Source: Synechococcales cyanobacterium C42_A2020_086
Lineage (GTDB): Bacteria; Cyanobacteriota; Cyanobacteriia; Elainellales; Elainellaceae
Length of the DNA: 64,000 nt
Direction: 5' to 3'
NCBI GenBank assembly: GCA_015272325.1
Contig: JACYLU010000008.1
Location: 62,001 to 126,000 of the forward strand
Part shown: positions 45,610-54,418 of the stretch, one piece after another
How positions within the stretch are numbered: position 1 is the first letter of the stretch
Layout of the letters: every line of letters starts with the position of its first letter
The notes under the pieces: model-generated
What the model was told of the DNA's origin: nothing
Databases searched by the model: none
Seen by the model: only the letters and a program-made list of their open reading frames with translations
Program-made: the position numbers and the translations under genes

Positions 45610-46779
45610 CTATCCGCCCAGGGCCGGATGCAGGAAGAAGGCAGTTGCCAGCATGGCATAGGTCATAAGCAGCAGAATGCCCTCTAACCAGTTGCAGCGG
45701 CTGTCGGTGCGGACGGAGTTAGTCATCAAGATGGCGATGCCTAGCCCGAGAACAGTGAAATTATCAAAGTCGAGGTTCATTGGTTCTCCCATGAAGAGAC
45801 CCGCAAACACCAGAATCGGCGTCACAAACATGGCAATTTGCAGGCTCGATCCAATGGCGACCGACGATGCTAGATTCACTTTCTGCTTGGCACCGCATAT
45901 GCCGCAGGTGATGATTTCAACAGCCGCAGCAAAAATCGGGATCAGAATTACACCCGTAAATAGCTGGGTCAAGCCGGCTGTGGCAATTGCTTCACTCAAG
46001 CTACTGACCAGCACTTCCGAGACAAAGACCAGCACAATCGTTGCGCCGAGCAGCAGCCCGATATGCAGCTTTAAGCTATACATGCCGCGAGCTTCGCTGC
46101 CATAGCTTTCTGGTTCTGCATCTTCGTCTAAACCATAGAGGTGGCTATGGGTCCGCATCGAGAAAAACAGCATCAAAAGATAGCTGACCAAGAGCAGCGC
46201 CGAGGCGATATAGGAAAACTCGTTCGTAGTTTCCAGGTGCAGCACCACCGAGGTCACTTCAATGGCGGTGGGTGCCAGCAGAAACACCACGACCAGATTC
46301 AGCAAGGAGGCGTTAATGCGGGCAACGGTGCTCATATTTTCGGTCGTCGAGTGGTCGGGATGGGGACGGATGCTCAGCCCACCCAGAAACAGCGCCACGC
46401 CCAACCCCAGCAGCAGGTTGGCAATCATCGACCCCATCAAGCTGGCCTTGACGACGTCAATCAGACCGGCTTGCAGCGCCACAATCGAGACAATCATTTC
46501 GGTGGCGTTGCCGAAGGTGGCATTGAGCAACCCGCCAAAGGTGGGACCGATATGGGTGGAGATGGCTTCAGTGAAATTGGCGATCCAGGCAGCCAGAGGC
46601 ACAATGGCCATCCCGGCCATCATGAATACCAACACCGGATGGGCATTGAGGTGATGCAGAATCAGACATATGGGAACAAATACCAGCAGCCGTAAGAGAA
46701 TGGCGTCCTTGCGGGACATAAATCGGGGGGACGACGTGGCATTGCCTTTAGCATCGAGGCGAGACTTAGTGAGTGACAT
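45610..46779 (-). CDS. Ca2+/H+ exchanger of the Cax type
   Basis: The 389-aa protein has about eleven membrane segments in the CaCA architecture. The first repeat motif is present: FGNATEMIVSIVAL. The second repeat reads FAAAVEIITCGICGAK, where the usual GNAAEH is reduced to AAAVEI, with the Glu kept but Asn and His lost. IAVGSSLQIA-like VAIGSSLQIAMFVTPILV follows. An acidic loop (GLDEDAEPESYGSEARG) sits in the middle. It probably exchanges Ca2+ for H+ across the plasma membrane; the altered motif might change ion choice. Neighbours are a Ca2+ ATPase and stress proteins. Confidence 0.85.
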   Translation of the reverse strand: MSLTKSRLDAKGNATSSPRFMSRKDAILLRLLVFVPICLILHHLNAHPVLVFMMAGMAIVPLAAWIANFTEAISTHIGPTFGGLLNATFGNATEMIVSIVALQAGLIDVVKASLMGSMIANLLLGLGVALFLGGLSIRPHPDHSTTENMSTVARINASLLNLVVVFLLAPTAIEVTSVVLHLETTNEFSYIASALLLVSYLLMLFFSMRTHSHLYGLDEDAEPESYGSEARGMYSLKLHIGLLLGATIVLVFVSEVLVSSLSEAIATAGLTQLFTGVILIPIFAAAVEIITCGICGAKQKVNLASSVAIGSSLQIAMFVTPILVFAGLFMGEPMNLDFDNFTVLGLGIAILMTNSVRTDSRCNWLEGILLLMTYAMLATAFFLHPALGG

Positions 46780-47193
46780 TGAGACGACTCCATAGGCTGG
46801 GCTTGAGGGTTCTTGGAATGGGGGGGAAGCTTGTTACCTGTGCAAATGTGGTTAGAGTGGTTAGATCGGTTCCCTCATCCCCAAGCCTCCTCTCCTACAG
46901 GGGAAGAAGCAGAGCTAGATTGCAATCTCTCTTTCTGTTCTGGTTCTGTTCTGGGAGAGTGCTTGAAGGTGAGGGCGACACACGTGACATGCTCCCTGGA
47001 ATAGGAATTGAATTCACGCCTGAAGCTTTCCTAACAGCGAACGCACCGTCGTCTAGGGTTGGCGTATCGCGGTGATGGGTCTTGTGAAGTGGGCTGCTCT
47101 TGAAAACACTGCACAAGTGGACGCAGGTGCAGGCGCGGCTGTGGAGCGAAACAACCCTGCACGGTGTAGGCAGTTTGTGTGAACGGCGTGAAA
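46780..47193. other. Intergenic region upstream of the Cax-type gene
   Basis: This holds an 11-bp tandem pair (TTCTGTTCTGG, 46933-46954). No gene is supported; the short frames here lack coding features. Confidence 0.5.
46933..46954. repeat. 11-bp perfect tandem pair
   Basis: TTCTGTTCTGG occurs twice head to tail, about 155 bp upstream of the Cax-type gene start (its 5' end faces here). Confidence 0.85.
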
Positions 47194-47697
47194 TTAGGCT
47201 GGGGAAGAGGCAACCTGAGGTTTTTGCTGTGTCTTGGGCTGCGAGTGGACGGGTCCCTGCACCACCATCACAGAACAGGGGGCATAGTGCGACACATAAT
47301 TGCTGACGCTGCCCATCAGCAGTTCGCTCATGCCTGACAATCCCCGTCGTCCCATCATAATCAGGTCAGCTCCCCAGACACGGGCTATGTCGCAAATGAC
47401 GTGGCTAGGTCGGCCGAGGGTTTGGGTATAGTCCGTAGGTACCCCTGCTTGAATGGCATCTGCTGAGAGCGAGCGCAACAGCTCTAAGCCAGGGCGCTCA
47501 AATTCCTCCCAGCGTTTGCGGTTCTCAGGGGTGTTGAGCAAATTGAAGAAAGTAGGGCTGTCTTCTTCGTCGACGGCCAGCACATGCAGCAGTTTCAGGC
47601 TAGCGCCAGTGGCTTTGGCGAGATCGACGGCTTCTAAGAAAACATGCCGCCCAATGGCATCTCCGCGATGAATGGGAACGAGAATTTTCTGAATCAT
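47194..47697 (-). CDS. Universal stress protein (UspA family)
   Basis: A typical Usp of 167 aa: MIQKILVPIHRGDAIGR at the N-terminus, ASLKLLHVLAVDEED, and the nucleotide-binding pattern GRRGLSGMSELLMGSVS before a final strand CSVMVVQG. ATP-binding Usps buffer stress responses. The longer frame starts at 47808, but ATG 47697 with GGAGAC upstream is the correct family start. A second Usp gene lies upstream on the same strand after about 120 bp, so they are probably one transcript. Confidence 0.85.
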   Translation of the reverse strand: MIQKILVPIHRGDAIGRHVFLEAVDLAKATGASLKLLHVLAVDEEDSPTFFNLLNTPENRKRWEEFERPGLELLRSLSADAIQAGVPTDYTQTLGRPSHVICDIARVWGADLIMMGRRGLSGMSELLMGSVSNYVSHYAPCSVMVVQGPVHSQPKTQQKPQVASSPA

Positions 47698-47817
47698 AGT
47701 TGTCTCCAAGATAAGAAGAAATAAGGGATACAAATGGGTGGTGAATTTTAATGAATCGGGGTTGCTAGTCTTAGGTTGTGAGAGTGGGCGTTCTACACCC
47801 TTACCCATAGCAAACGT

Positions 47818-48252
47818 CTAACTGTGAACCGTTAAAACCGAACAGGGAGCATAATGCATCACATAGTTGCTGACACTGCCGCGAATGAACTTCTGGATAC
47901 CCGATAACTCGCGCTGACCGATCACAATCAAATCGGCACCCCAAGTCTGAGCAAGTCTGCAAATAGTAGCAGGAGCGGCACCTGGAGTTTGCACATATTC
48001 TGCAATGACGCCTGCCTGACTTGCTGCTGCCTGTCGAACCTGTAATCGAGTCATGCCAGTGCTCTGATAGGTTTGCCATTGCTCTAGGTGTGTGTCTAGC
48101 GTGTGAGGCTGGGGGTAGCCAATTTCCGCGTCGGACAGAACATGCAGCAGCATCAAGCAAGCTTGGGTGGCTTGAGCGAGGGAAAGGGCTTCCCCAAATA
48201 CGGTTTCGCTCAAGTCCGAATTGTCTAACGCGACCAAGATGCGATGGAACAT
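47818..48252 (-). CDS. Universal stress protein (UspA family)
   Basis: The second Usp starts at ATG 48252 (MFHRILVALDNSDLSETVFG). The ATP-binding loop reads GQRELSGIQKFIRGSVSNYV and the last strand CSVLTVHS. It shares the VSNYVxHYAPCSV core with its neighbour, so the pair are paralogues. The longer frame to 48357 has an unlikely leader. It is downstream of the P-type ATPase with the HTH tail, on the same strand, 140 bp apart. Confidence 0.85.
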   Translation of the reverse strand: MFHRILVALDNSDLSETVFGEALSLAQATQACLMLLHVLSDAEIGYPQPHTLDTHLEQWQTYQSTGMTRLQVRQAAASQAGVIAEYVQTPGAAPATICRLAQTWGADLIVIGQRELSGIQKFIRGSVSNYVMHYAPCSVLTVHS

Positions 48253-48391
48253 AGAACGAGTTTGAAGGGTGAATGGTCTGAACCGATAGCACCGGAGCAA
48301 CGGGATCCGCAGGAACTGTAGGGCAGTGTCGTCAACCTTATGCAGATCTGAGTCCACCTGCCCTACAGAGAGCTGGGAACTAGATCGCCCG

Positions 48392-51271
48392 CTAGCGCAG
48401 GCTCATTGCCCGTGTTGCCTCTGTTGCTACCTCTGCGTCTGTAGCCACGGGGTCTGTCGTTACGGGCAGAGCATAGAAGTATTTCTCGTCTGGATCAAAC
48501 GACCAAGCTACACCCTCGGGGTCTCGACCCATGCTCCACTCGGTAAATGTGGGTTTCGAGCGATAGCGAGTTAGCAGCTGGCTCGACAGTCCTAGCCGTT
48601 TAGCTAGCTCGCGCTGAGTCAAGGGCTTGGTATCAGTCGAGAATTGCCCCAGCCGTCCGGAGGGCAGATGCAGATCAACGTCCGACTCGTCAGTGCTGTG
48701 GCAGTGTTCAAGGTTAGGAACAGCGTTGTGATCCGGAGCATTATCTTGACTGATCACTCCATTGACTGTTCCATTAACTGTTCCATTGACCGCTGCGTTT
48801 GCTGATTTCTGCATCAATCCATTTGCTGCTCCGTTGGCAGAGCCGTTATGCGAGCTAGTCCTGCTATCGTCGTTCAAAAGAACTGCTTCTTGAACTTCGG
48901 CTTGCAACTCTGGGGAAACAACGATGGTTTCAGCGACGACGTCAATGGACGTAGTAGCCGGCTGAATATGGCTCTGGGTATGACCCTGGATGTGACCTTG
49001 AGCATGCTCCTGCAAGCGCTTCTCTTCTTCTGCGAGTTCGGCAGCAGTGAGGCGGTGTCCCAAGGGAGCGACATCACCGGGGCCCATCAGCGGCCGCAAT
49101 CCGTTGAGTTCTGCTAGGATGGCTGTACCGTTGTTGATTACGACTGCCAGAATTGGGTCGAGGGCGAAGAAAATACCCGACAGCAGCGCGCCTAAGTTGG
49201 GAACTGCCACAATCGCCGTATTCTGCCAGATGATGTCCATGGCTTGCCGAGCGCACTTGATGGCCATAATCAGCCCGCGCAAATCGTCTTCCATTAGCAC
49301 CACGTCGGCGGTTTCTCGGGCGATGTCGGTTGCTCCGGCAAAGGAGATCGAGACATCGGCATAGGCAAGGGCAGCAGAGTCGTTGATGCCGTCTCCGCAG
49401 AAGGCAACGGTGCGGCCGCTATCGTGCAGGGACTTCACCACCTCGACTTTCCTCTCGGGAAACGCTTCAGCGGTGACATGATTTGGGGAAATGCCGAGGT
49501 TATTGGCAATCGAGTGGGCAACGCGGGTGACGTCTCCGGTGAGCATGTGGACCGTGATACCCATGCGCTTCAGTTCGCGGATCACGTCTTTGCTTTCGGG
49601 ACGCGGCGGATCGCTGTAGCGGATGACGCCGAGCAGGGTGCCGTTGGCGGCCACAAACACCAGCGATTGCCCACCAGACTTGGCATCAGGATAGCGCAGG
49701 TCGTAGGCGTCGAGGTCCACGTTTTCCTGTTTCATGAAGCGGGGGCTGCCGACGATGATCTGCATGCCGTCGATCGTAGCGGCTGCGCCGAGACCGACTT
49801 TGTACTCCCACTCGTCGCACTCCTTGAGCGCCACGTTTTGATCTTTGGCATGGTGAACAATCGCTTCGGCAATCGGATGGGTTAGCCCCTTCTCGGCACT
49901 TGCTGCATAGCAGAGAATCTCTTCTTTGCTGAAGCGGTCATCCATAACATCAATGTCATTGACACCCGCATGACCGATGGTAAGCGTGCCGGTTTTGTCA
50001 CACACCACTGTATCAATTTTGGCGAGAATCTCAATTGCTCGACCGCTGCGGATCAAGACACCATTGCGAGCAGCATAGGTGAGAACCGAGAGAATCGTCG
50101 TGGGAACGGAAACGCGAATGCCCGTGCCAAAGTCAAGGGTCAGTAGAGCGATAGCACGGCTAAGGTTGCCCGAGACGATGCCGACGCCCGTACCAATCAG
50201 CAGCGTGGGAACAACCATCTGGTTTGCGACCATCGCCGCATAGTTTTCCACCCGCGTATCGTGCACCGGAGCTGCCTGCATCAAATTCACGATTACCCCA
50301 GCTCGGGTGTTATTACCCACGCGCTCTGCCAAAATTGTCAGGGTGCCATCCACTAGCAGCGTTGAAGCAAAGACCTCATCGCCCTTGCTGCGCGTCACCG
50401 GAACCGATTCGCCGGTGAGTTTGCACTGGTCAATGATGCCGGTGCCGTCTAGAACCACGCCGTCTACGGGAATCTGGTCACCGGGATACACCACCACATG
50501 ATCGCCAACAATTACATCTTGGGTAGGAATCTCAACGATTTGCCCGTCGCGAATTACAAAGGCGGTTTTGCTGAGGCAGTCGAGCAGATCGAGCGATGCT
50601 CGTTCGCTGCCGCGTGCCGTCATATCGCGGATAGCTTCTCCACCTTCCACCAAGCCCAACATAAAGGACGGCGCGAAGAAATGCCCGGTGACCGTGTGTA
50701 GGGAAATCGCCAAACCATCGAGGAAGTCAATGGTGAGTTGTCGGTCTTTCTGAATCGCCTCCCAAGCGCGTTTAAATACGGGAATTGCGCCAATAAACAC
50801 GACGCCGCCAATGAGAACCGGCGGAATAGGCAGACCTGCCAGCGACCCCAGGCTCAGGACTAATCCTGCCACCGGGAAGCCGAGCCGCTCTACAAAATCG
50901 ACTTCGTTGTTTGCTTTCTCAGCTTCTCCAGTCCAGCCGGCGGGAACTTCGATCGATGCGGCTTGTTGAATCGCTGTGAACAACTTTTCTTGCACCATGG
51001 CAATGGCGGTAGCCGTTGGTTGATGCACATAGTTGACAATTAGCGAACTGGCGGCAGGATTTAGCTGCACTTCAGTGACAAAATCGAGTGTTCCGACTAA
51101 GTATTTGAGTTGCAGCGCGTAGTCTTCATCCCGGGCAAGCTGAGGAATGCGAATCCGGAAGCGTCCCGGAACCCAATGAACCACCTGGTAATGAATATGC
51201 TCAGTGTGGCTGATAGAATGGGTTTCAACAACTTTGGTGATGAGGGGGACAACAGCACTGGTAACAGACAT
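48392..51271 (-). CDS. CPx-less P-type ATPase with HMA_2 N-terminus, His-rich linker and HTH-like tail
   Basis: The N-terminus (26-100) is an HMA_2/CoBaHMA-like domain: YQVVHWVPGRFRIRIPQLAR and EVQLNPAASSLIVNY. The P1B-type core follows, with TGES (286-289), DKTGTLT with Asp425, HP (465-466) and GDGIND (626-631). TM4 reads LDFGTGIRVSVPTT, where copper/zinc pumps have CPC or SPC, so the metal is not predictable. Residues 745-770 hold a His-rich helix with His at 756, 760, 764 and 768. A low-complexity Asn/Gly linker is followed by a helix-turn-helix-like module (883-930, LTQRELAKRLGLSSQLLTRY). ATG at 51271 is used. Confidence 0.88.
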   Translation of the reverse strand: MSVTSAVVPLITKVVETHSISHTEHIHYQVVHWVPGRFRIRIPQLARDEDYALQLKYLVGTLDFVTEVQLNPAASSLIVNYVHQPTATAIAMVQEKLFTAIQQAASIEVPAGWTGEAEKANNEVDFVERLGFPVAGLVLSLGSLAGLPIPPVLIGGVVFIGAIPVFKRAWEAIQKDRQLTIDFLDGLAISLHTVTGHFFAPSFMLGLVEGGEAIRDMTARGSERASLDLLDCLSKTAFVIRDGQIVEIPTQDVIVGDHVVVYPGDQIPVDGVVLDGTGIIDQCKLTGESVPVTRSKGDEVFASTLLVDGTLTILAERVGNNTRAGVIVNLMQAAPVHDTRVENYAAMVANQMVVPTLLIGTGVGIVSGNLSRAIALLTLDFGTGIRVSVPTTILSVLTYAARNGVLIRSGRAIEILAKIDTVVCDKTGTLTIGHAGVNDIDVMDDRFSKEEILCYAASAEKGLTHPIAEAIVHHAKDQNVALKECDEWEYKVGLGAAATIDGMQIIVGSPRFMKQENVDLDAYDLRYPDAKSGGQSLVFVAANGTLLGVIRYSDPPRPESKDVIRELKRMGITVHMLTGDVTRVAHSIANNLGISPNHVTAEAFPERKVEVVKSLHDSGRTVAFCGDGINDSAALAYADVSISFAGATDIARETADVVLMEDDLRGLIMAIKCARQAMDIIWQNTAIVAVPNLGALLSGIFFALDPILAVVINNGTAILAELNGLRPLMGPGDVAPLGHRLTAAELAEEEKRLQEHAQGHIQGHTQSHIQPATTSIDVVAETIVVSPELQAEVQEAVLLNDDSRTSSHNGSANGAANGLMQKSANAAVNGTVNGTVNGVISQDNAPDHNAVPNLEHCHSTDESDVDLHLPSGRLGQFSTDTKPLTQRELAKRLGLSSQLLTRYRSKPTFTEWSMGRDPEGVAWSFDPDEKYFYALPVTTDPVATDAEVATEATRAMSLR

Positions 51272-52323
51272 AGAGCTTGCCTCACGTGGAATGAATAATA
51301 AACGATGGATGAGTGAAAGATGAGTGACTTGCTGTACTGAATCAAAAATGATTTCAAACTAGCAAGATGCAGCCTTATGAACACCAAAACTGGTGCACAA
51401 CAGCGGTAAACTTCGTTTCACAAACAAGAAAACCGAACTCTTTAAAGCCTGACGGCTTGGCGTAGGAAACCAGCAGAACATGACCCGCTTGCAAAATGCA
51501 ACGCTTAAAATCTATGACCGAAGGGTCAGAAAAGGATAAGAATCAGAACAAGAGGGTGGGTAAATAACGAAACGAAGAATCTTCTGAGAGGATGGATGTA
51601 AGCTCACTCTGTAGCTCCACTATCTGCCTTGAGTCTAACTGAAAAATCGAATCAGAAAAATATAAGTAATATAAAGGTCAATCGCAGAAAATTTTGCGGG
51701 TTGACAAGGAAGATTAATCTAAGTTGTGAAAAATGTCCGTTTTGATAAGATTACGGGTGGCTGTGCGCAGACGATTGAGTGGCAATTCGGTGGCTGAGCG
51801 TTGCAGAGATGCCAATGGCTTAAGGTGCTAACTGGCGCTCTGTAAGGCATCTGTAAGGCATTACAGAGAATTATCTTGCCTGCTTAGCGATGAATCACTT
51901 AGGTCATACCATGAGGAATGACCCGTTTATTCACTCAATGATGATTAAGAACGCTTAATGTTTCCGAGCTGGGAATAACCCAACGTTTTTCTAATGCTGA
52001 TCTTAGATATAACATGAGTTAATCCTAAAGGAAACATTAAAAATTAAAAAAATATTAAGAACTCAGAAAAAGCAATCTTCCTCGTTGGCAGCATAGGAAT
52101 TTATCTGTCCTACTAGAGTCTTGCCAAATCAAGCCCGTTGGAGAGGCAAAGGCGTGGTTGTACCAATTCCCAAGGTCGGCGGGCAGGCACACTGAGCTTT
52201 ACCTATCCTACAAAGCAGCTACGAAGAAGCAAAGTTTCAAGGAAAGGCTCAAAATCCTCTATCAGAGGAGGTGGGGCGGGAACACTAGTTCTTTTGGAAT
52301 TCAAAAGGCACTTGCTTAACGTG
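51272..52323. other. 1-kb intergenic region upstream of the HTH-tailed ATPase
   Basis: No gene is supported. It contains an 11-bp pair (GATGAGTGA at 51308 and 51319), an 11-bp perfect pair (CTGTAAGGCAT, 51840-51861), an overlapping hairpin TCTGTAA-GGCA-TTACAGA (51850-51867), and small hairpins CACCA/TGGTG (51380s) and AAGCC/GGCTT (51440s). The region is unusually long for this genome and may hold regulatory RNA. Confidence 0.5.
51840..51861. repeat. 11-bp perfect tandem pair
   Basis: CTGTAAGGCAT twice. The second copy with the following TACAGA makes the inverted repeat TCTGTAA/TTACAGA around GGCA at 51850-51867. Confidence 0.85.
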
Positions 52324-52527
52324 CTAGGAGAATTGTCGCATCAGCGTCAAAAAGTTTAAGTTGATATAGTCTTCGACTTCCCCGGCTGTGAAGTGATAGC
52401 CATACTCGGCTCCGACCTGTACCGCCAAAGCAACAAACGTGGCGCGATCGGAAGCTTGACGAAATCGTTCCTGCAACGATGGATTTTCGATCACAAGCTG
52501 GTGAAACTTTCTGACTTGCTTTGACAC
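52324..52527 (-). CDS. Nif11-family small protein
   Basis: The 67-aa protein (from the second GTG at 52527) has the Nif11 pattern: VRKFHQLVIENPSLQERFR, then DRATFVALAVQVGAEYGYHFTAGEVEDYI. Nif11 domains are known in N-fixation gene clusters and as leaders of ribosomal peptide natural products. No core peptide with a GG cleavage site is seen, so it is probably the non-leader type. The start is GTG at 52527, chosen because GAGGA is five bases upstream; the frame can start at 52539. Confidence 0.7.
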   Translation of the reverse strand: MSKQVRKFHQLVIENPSLQERFRQASDRATFVALAVQVGAEYGYHFTAGEVEDYINLNFLTLMRQFS

Positions 52528-52867
52528 AGTAGTCCTCACTTGCTGCTAGAGACGATACAGCTCCTACCCAGTTTTTCTATCCAAATCGCTACCCAGGATT
52601 CTGAAATTACCACTGTGAATGGTTGCTCCTGTGAGTGGTTGCTCCAAGTCAATTTCTCATCAATTTCTCAGATGATAACGGGAACAACGCTGCTTCATCA
52701 AAGTACGAATCGTGGAGCATGTTGCAACCTTTCGCCTCCTAAATTCCCTAGAATTAGGGAACGTTGAGAGGCTTGATTGTTCCAGAACGGGGGATAGAAG
52801 GCACTCTATGCTGCCATTGAGCGATCAAGAACAGTCGGGAAGGCGTTAAGACTAAACTTATCACACC
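52528..52867. other. Intergenic region with several tandem repeats
   Basis: A 16-bp repeat (TGTGAATGGTTGCTCC, then TGTGAGTGGTTGCTCC, 52614-52645) and an 11-bp pair (CAATTTCTCAT, CAATTTCTCAG, 52650-52671) occur upstream of the Nif11 gene. No further gene. Confidence 0.6.
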
Positions 52868-54382
52868 TTAAAACACATCGGTACAAACCACTCGGAAACT
52901 AATGCCGCTGCCACTGTGGTCCATCTGCTCCCAATGGCGCTGCGCGGAGCGGCAAAGGCTAGGCAGGCAGTACCAGGATCCGCCCCGCAACACCCGGCGA
53001 TTGTCGCTGTTTTCGGCGGTCCAAATGCTGCCATCGCTAGGAGCTTGATCGTAATCGTCGTGCCAAGGGTCGGCGCACCATTCCCAGACATTGCCGTGGA
53101 TATCGTAGAGACCAAAGGCGTTCGCTACCTGGAAGCTGCCGATCGGCGTGGTGTGCTGACGGTAGAGTCCTTCAGGGCCTTCGCCGTAAATGTCATTGGC
53201 ATCGTAGTTCGCCAGTTCAGCGGTGAGGGTATCGCCAAAATGAAACGGAGTCGAGGTGCCGCCGCGAGCTGCATATTCCCATTCTGCTTCGCTGGGCAGC
53301 CGATAGATGCGATTGGTCGCGCGGGTCAGTCGGGCGCAAAATTCTACTGCGTCTAGCCAGGAAACGCGCTCAACCGGGCAATCGGCTCCCTTGAATTGCG
53401 ACGGGTCAGGATTGAGCAGCCGCTCGATCGGCTCTAGCTGCGCCACGGCCTGCCAGAAGGCTTGGGTAATCGGACCTTGGCTGATGGCAAAACTGGGCAC
53501 AGTCACGAGATGGCGTGGGTCTTCGTGGGTTTCGCGTCCGGCTTCGGTGGCAGGTGAACCCATCCAGAATTGTCCATCTGGTATCTGAATCAGGGTCAAA
53601 ACGGCTCCATTTATCCGTTCCTGAATGCCATACGCCTGTTTTTCCACTGTGCTTTGTGGCTGCCCGTAGCGATCGACAGTGACAACGCGAAAGCTCAGCA
53701 ACACTGATGCGGTATTCAGGGGAGCAGCCGGAGAGGCAGGCGGCTTGAGTTCAGATGGCTTGAGTTCAGATGGCTTGAGTTCAGAGCGGTTTACTTCAAA
53801 CGACTCAGGTTCTCGCGGCATCGCAGCGGAGACAGCCGCAGCCGAGACAGGCACTATGTCTGAATTATCTGCACCTGCGAGCGGTGGAGCAGCAGTGGCA
53901 GCGGAGATGAGGTCATTCACCCGAGCTTGCAGTTGGGCGATCGCCGCTTCTTGCGCCTGCAGCATCTGGGCAAGCTGCTCGCGGTCCTGATTGGACTGAT
54001 CGAGCCGGCCTCGCCAGTAAAGAATTTCCTGCTGGGCCTGCTGCAACTGTTCCTGTTCGCGGGTGCGAGTAGCGTTCTGTGCCTGCAATGCGGCATCGAG
54101 TCGGTTTTGCTCCTGCTGCGCCTGTTCAAGCTGCATCTGGAGCTGTCGCACTTGCTCGTCATATTCTTTGAGCTGCATCTGGAGCTGCCGAATGTGATCC
54201 TGCTGCGGTTTCAGCTTCAGCCACAGCGACTTAGCCCATTGCAGACGGTTCTTCTCTTTCTCCGCCACCTCGGGAATCAGCCCAATCATCAGCGAATAGG
54301 ACTCCACATCCCAGCCGCAAACTGGGCAATACCGAGTGTTACCGCCGCTGTAGCGAGTTTGGCAAACCGGACATCGCGCCAT
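52868..54382 (-). CDS. Formylglycine-generating-enzyme-like protein with zinc ribbon and coiled coil
   Basis: The N-terminus is a zinc ribbon (Cys4, Cys7, Cys19, Cys22). A coiled coil rich in Gln and Glu follows (about 60-155), then a low-complexity linker with a triple SELKP repeat (200-214), then an FGE-sulfatase domain (about 258-500). In that domain, GGSWYCLPSLCRSAQR keeps Cys472 and Cys477 in a CX4C spacing, as in the catalytic pair of formylglycine-generating enzymes. It may modify a cysteine in a partner or act as a scaffold. It lies 36 bp downstream of the CPx-less P-type ATPase on the same strand, so one transcript is likely. Confidence 0.82.
   Translation of the reverse strand: MARCPVCQTRYSGGNTRYCPVCGWDVESYSLMIGLIPEVAEKEKNRLQWAKSLWLKLKPQQDHIRQLQMQLKEYDEQVRQLQMQLEQAQQEQNRLDAALQAQNATRTREQEQLQQAQQEILYWRGRLDQSNQDREQLAQMLQAQEAAIAQLQARVNDLISAATAAPPLAGADNSDIVPVSAAAVSAAMPREPESFEVNRSELKPSELKPSELKPPASPAAPLNTASVLLSFRVVTVDRYGQPQSTVEKQAYGIQERINGAVLTLIQIPDGQFWMGSPATEAGRETHEDPRHLVTVPSFAISQGPITQAFWQAVAQLEPIERLLNPDPSQFKGADCPVERVSWLDAVEFCARLTRATNRIYRLPSEAEWEYAARGGTSTPFHFGDTLTAELANYDANDIYGEGPEGLYRQHTTPIGSFQVANAFGLYDIHGNVWEWCADPWHDDYDQAPSDGSIWTAENSDNRRVLRGGSWYCLPSLCRSAQRHWEQMDHSGSGISFRVVCTDVF
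53742..53785. repeat. 15-bp in-frame triple repeat in the FGE-like gene
   Basis: GGCTTGAGTTCAGAT occurs twice, followed by a 14-base third copy. On the gene strand it encodes SELKP three times. Confidence 0.9.
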
Positions 54383-54405
54383 AGGAATCTCCTTAGGAAT
54401 CTCCT
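54382..54405. repeat. 12-bp tandem pair covering the FGE-like gene Shine-Dalgarno
   Basis: TAGGAATCTCCT occurs twice perfectly. On the gene strand it gives AGGAGATTCCTA twice, so the AGGAG of the ribosome site, six bases before the ATG at 54382, is duplicated. Confidence 0.85.
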
Positions 54406-54418
54406 GGAAGTGGGAGCT

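Noticed and set aside
46141-46695. A 184-codon plus-strand frame over the Cax-type gene
   Set aside because: Rich in His and Gln as antisense of a membrane protein; no start signal.
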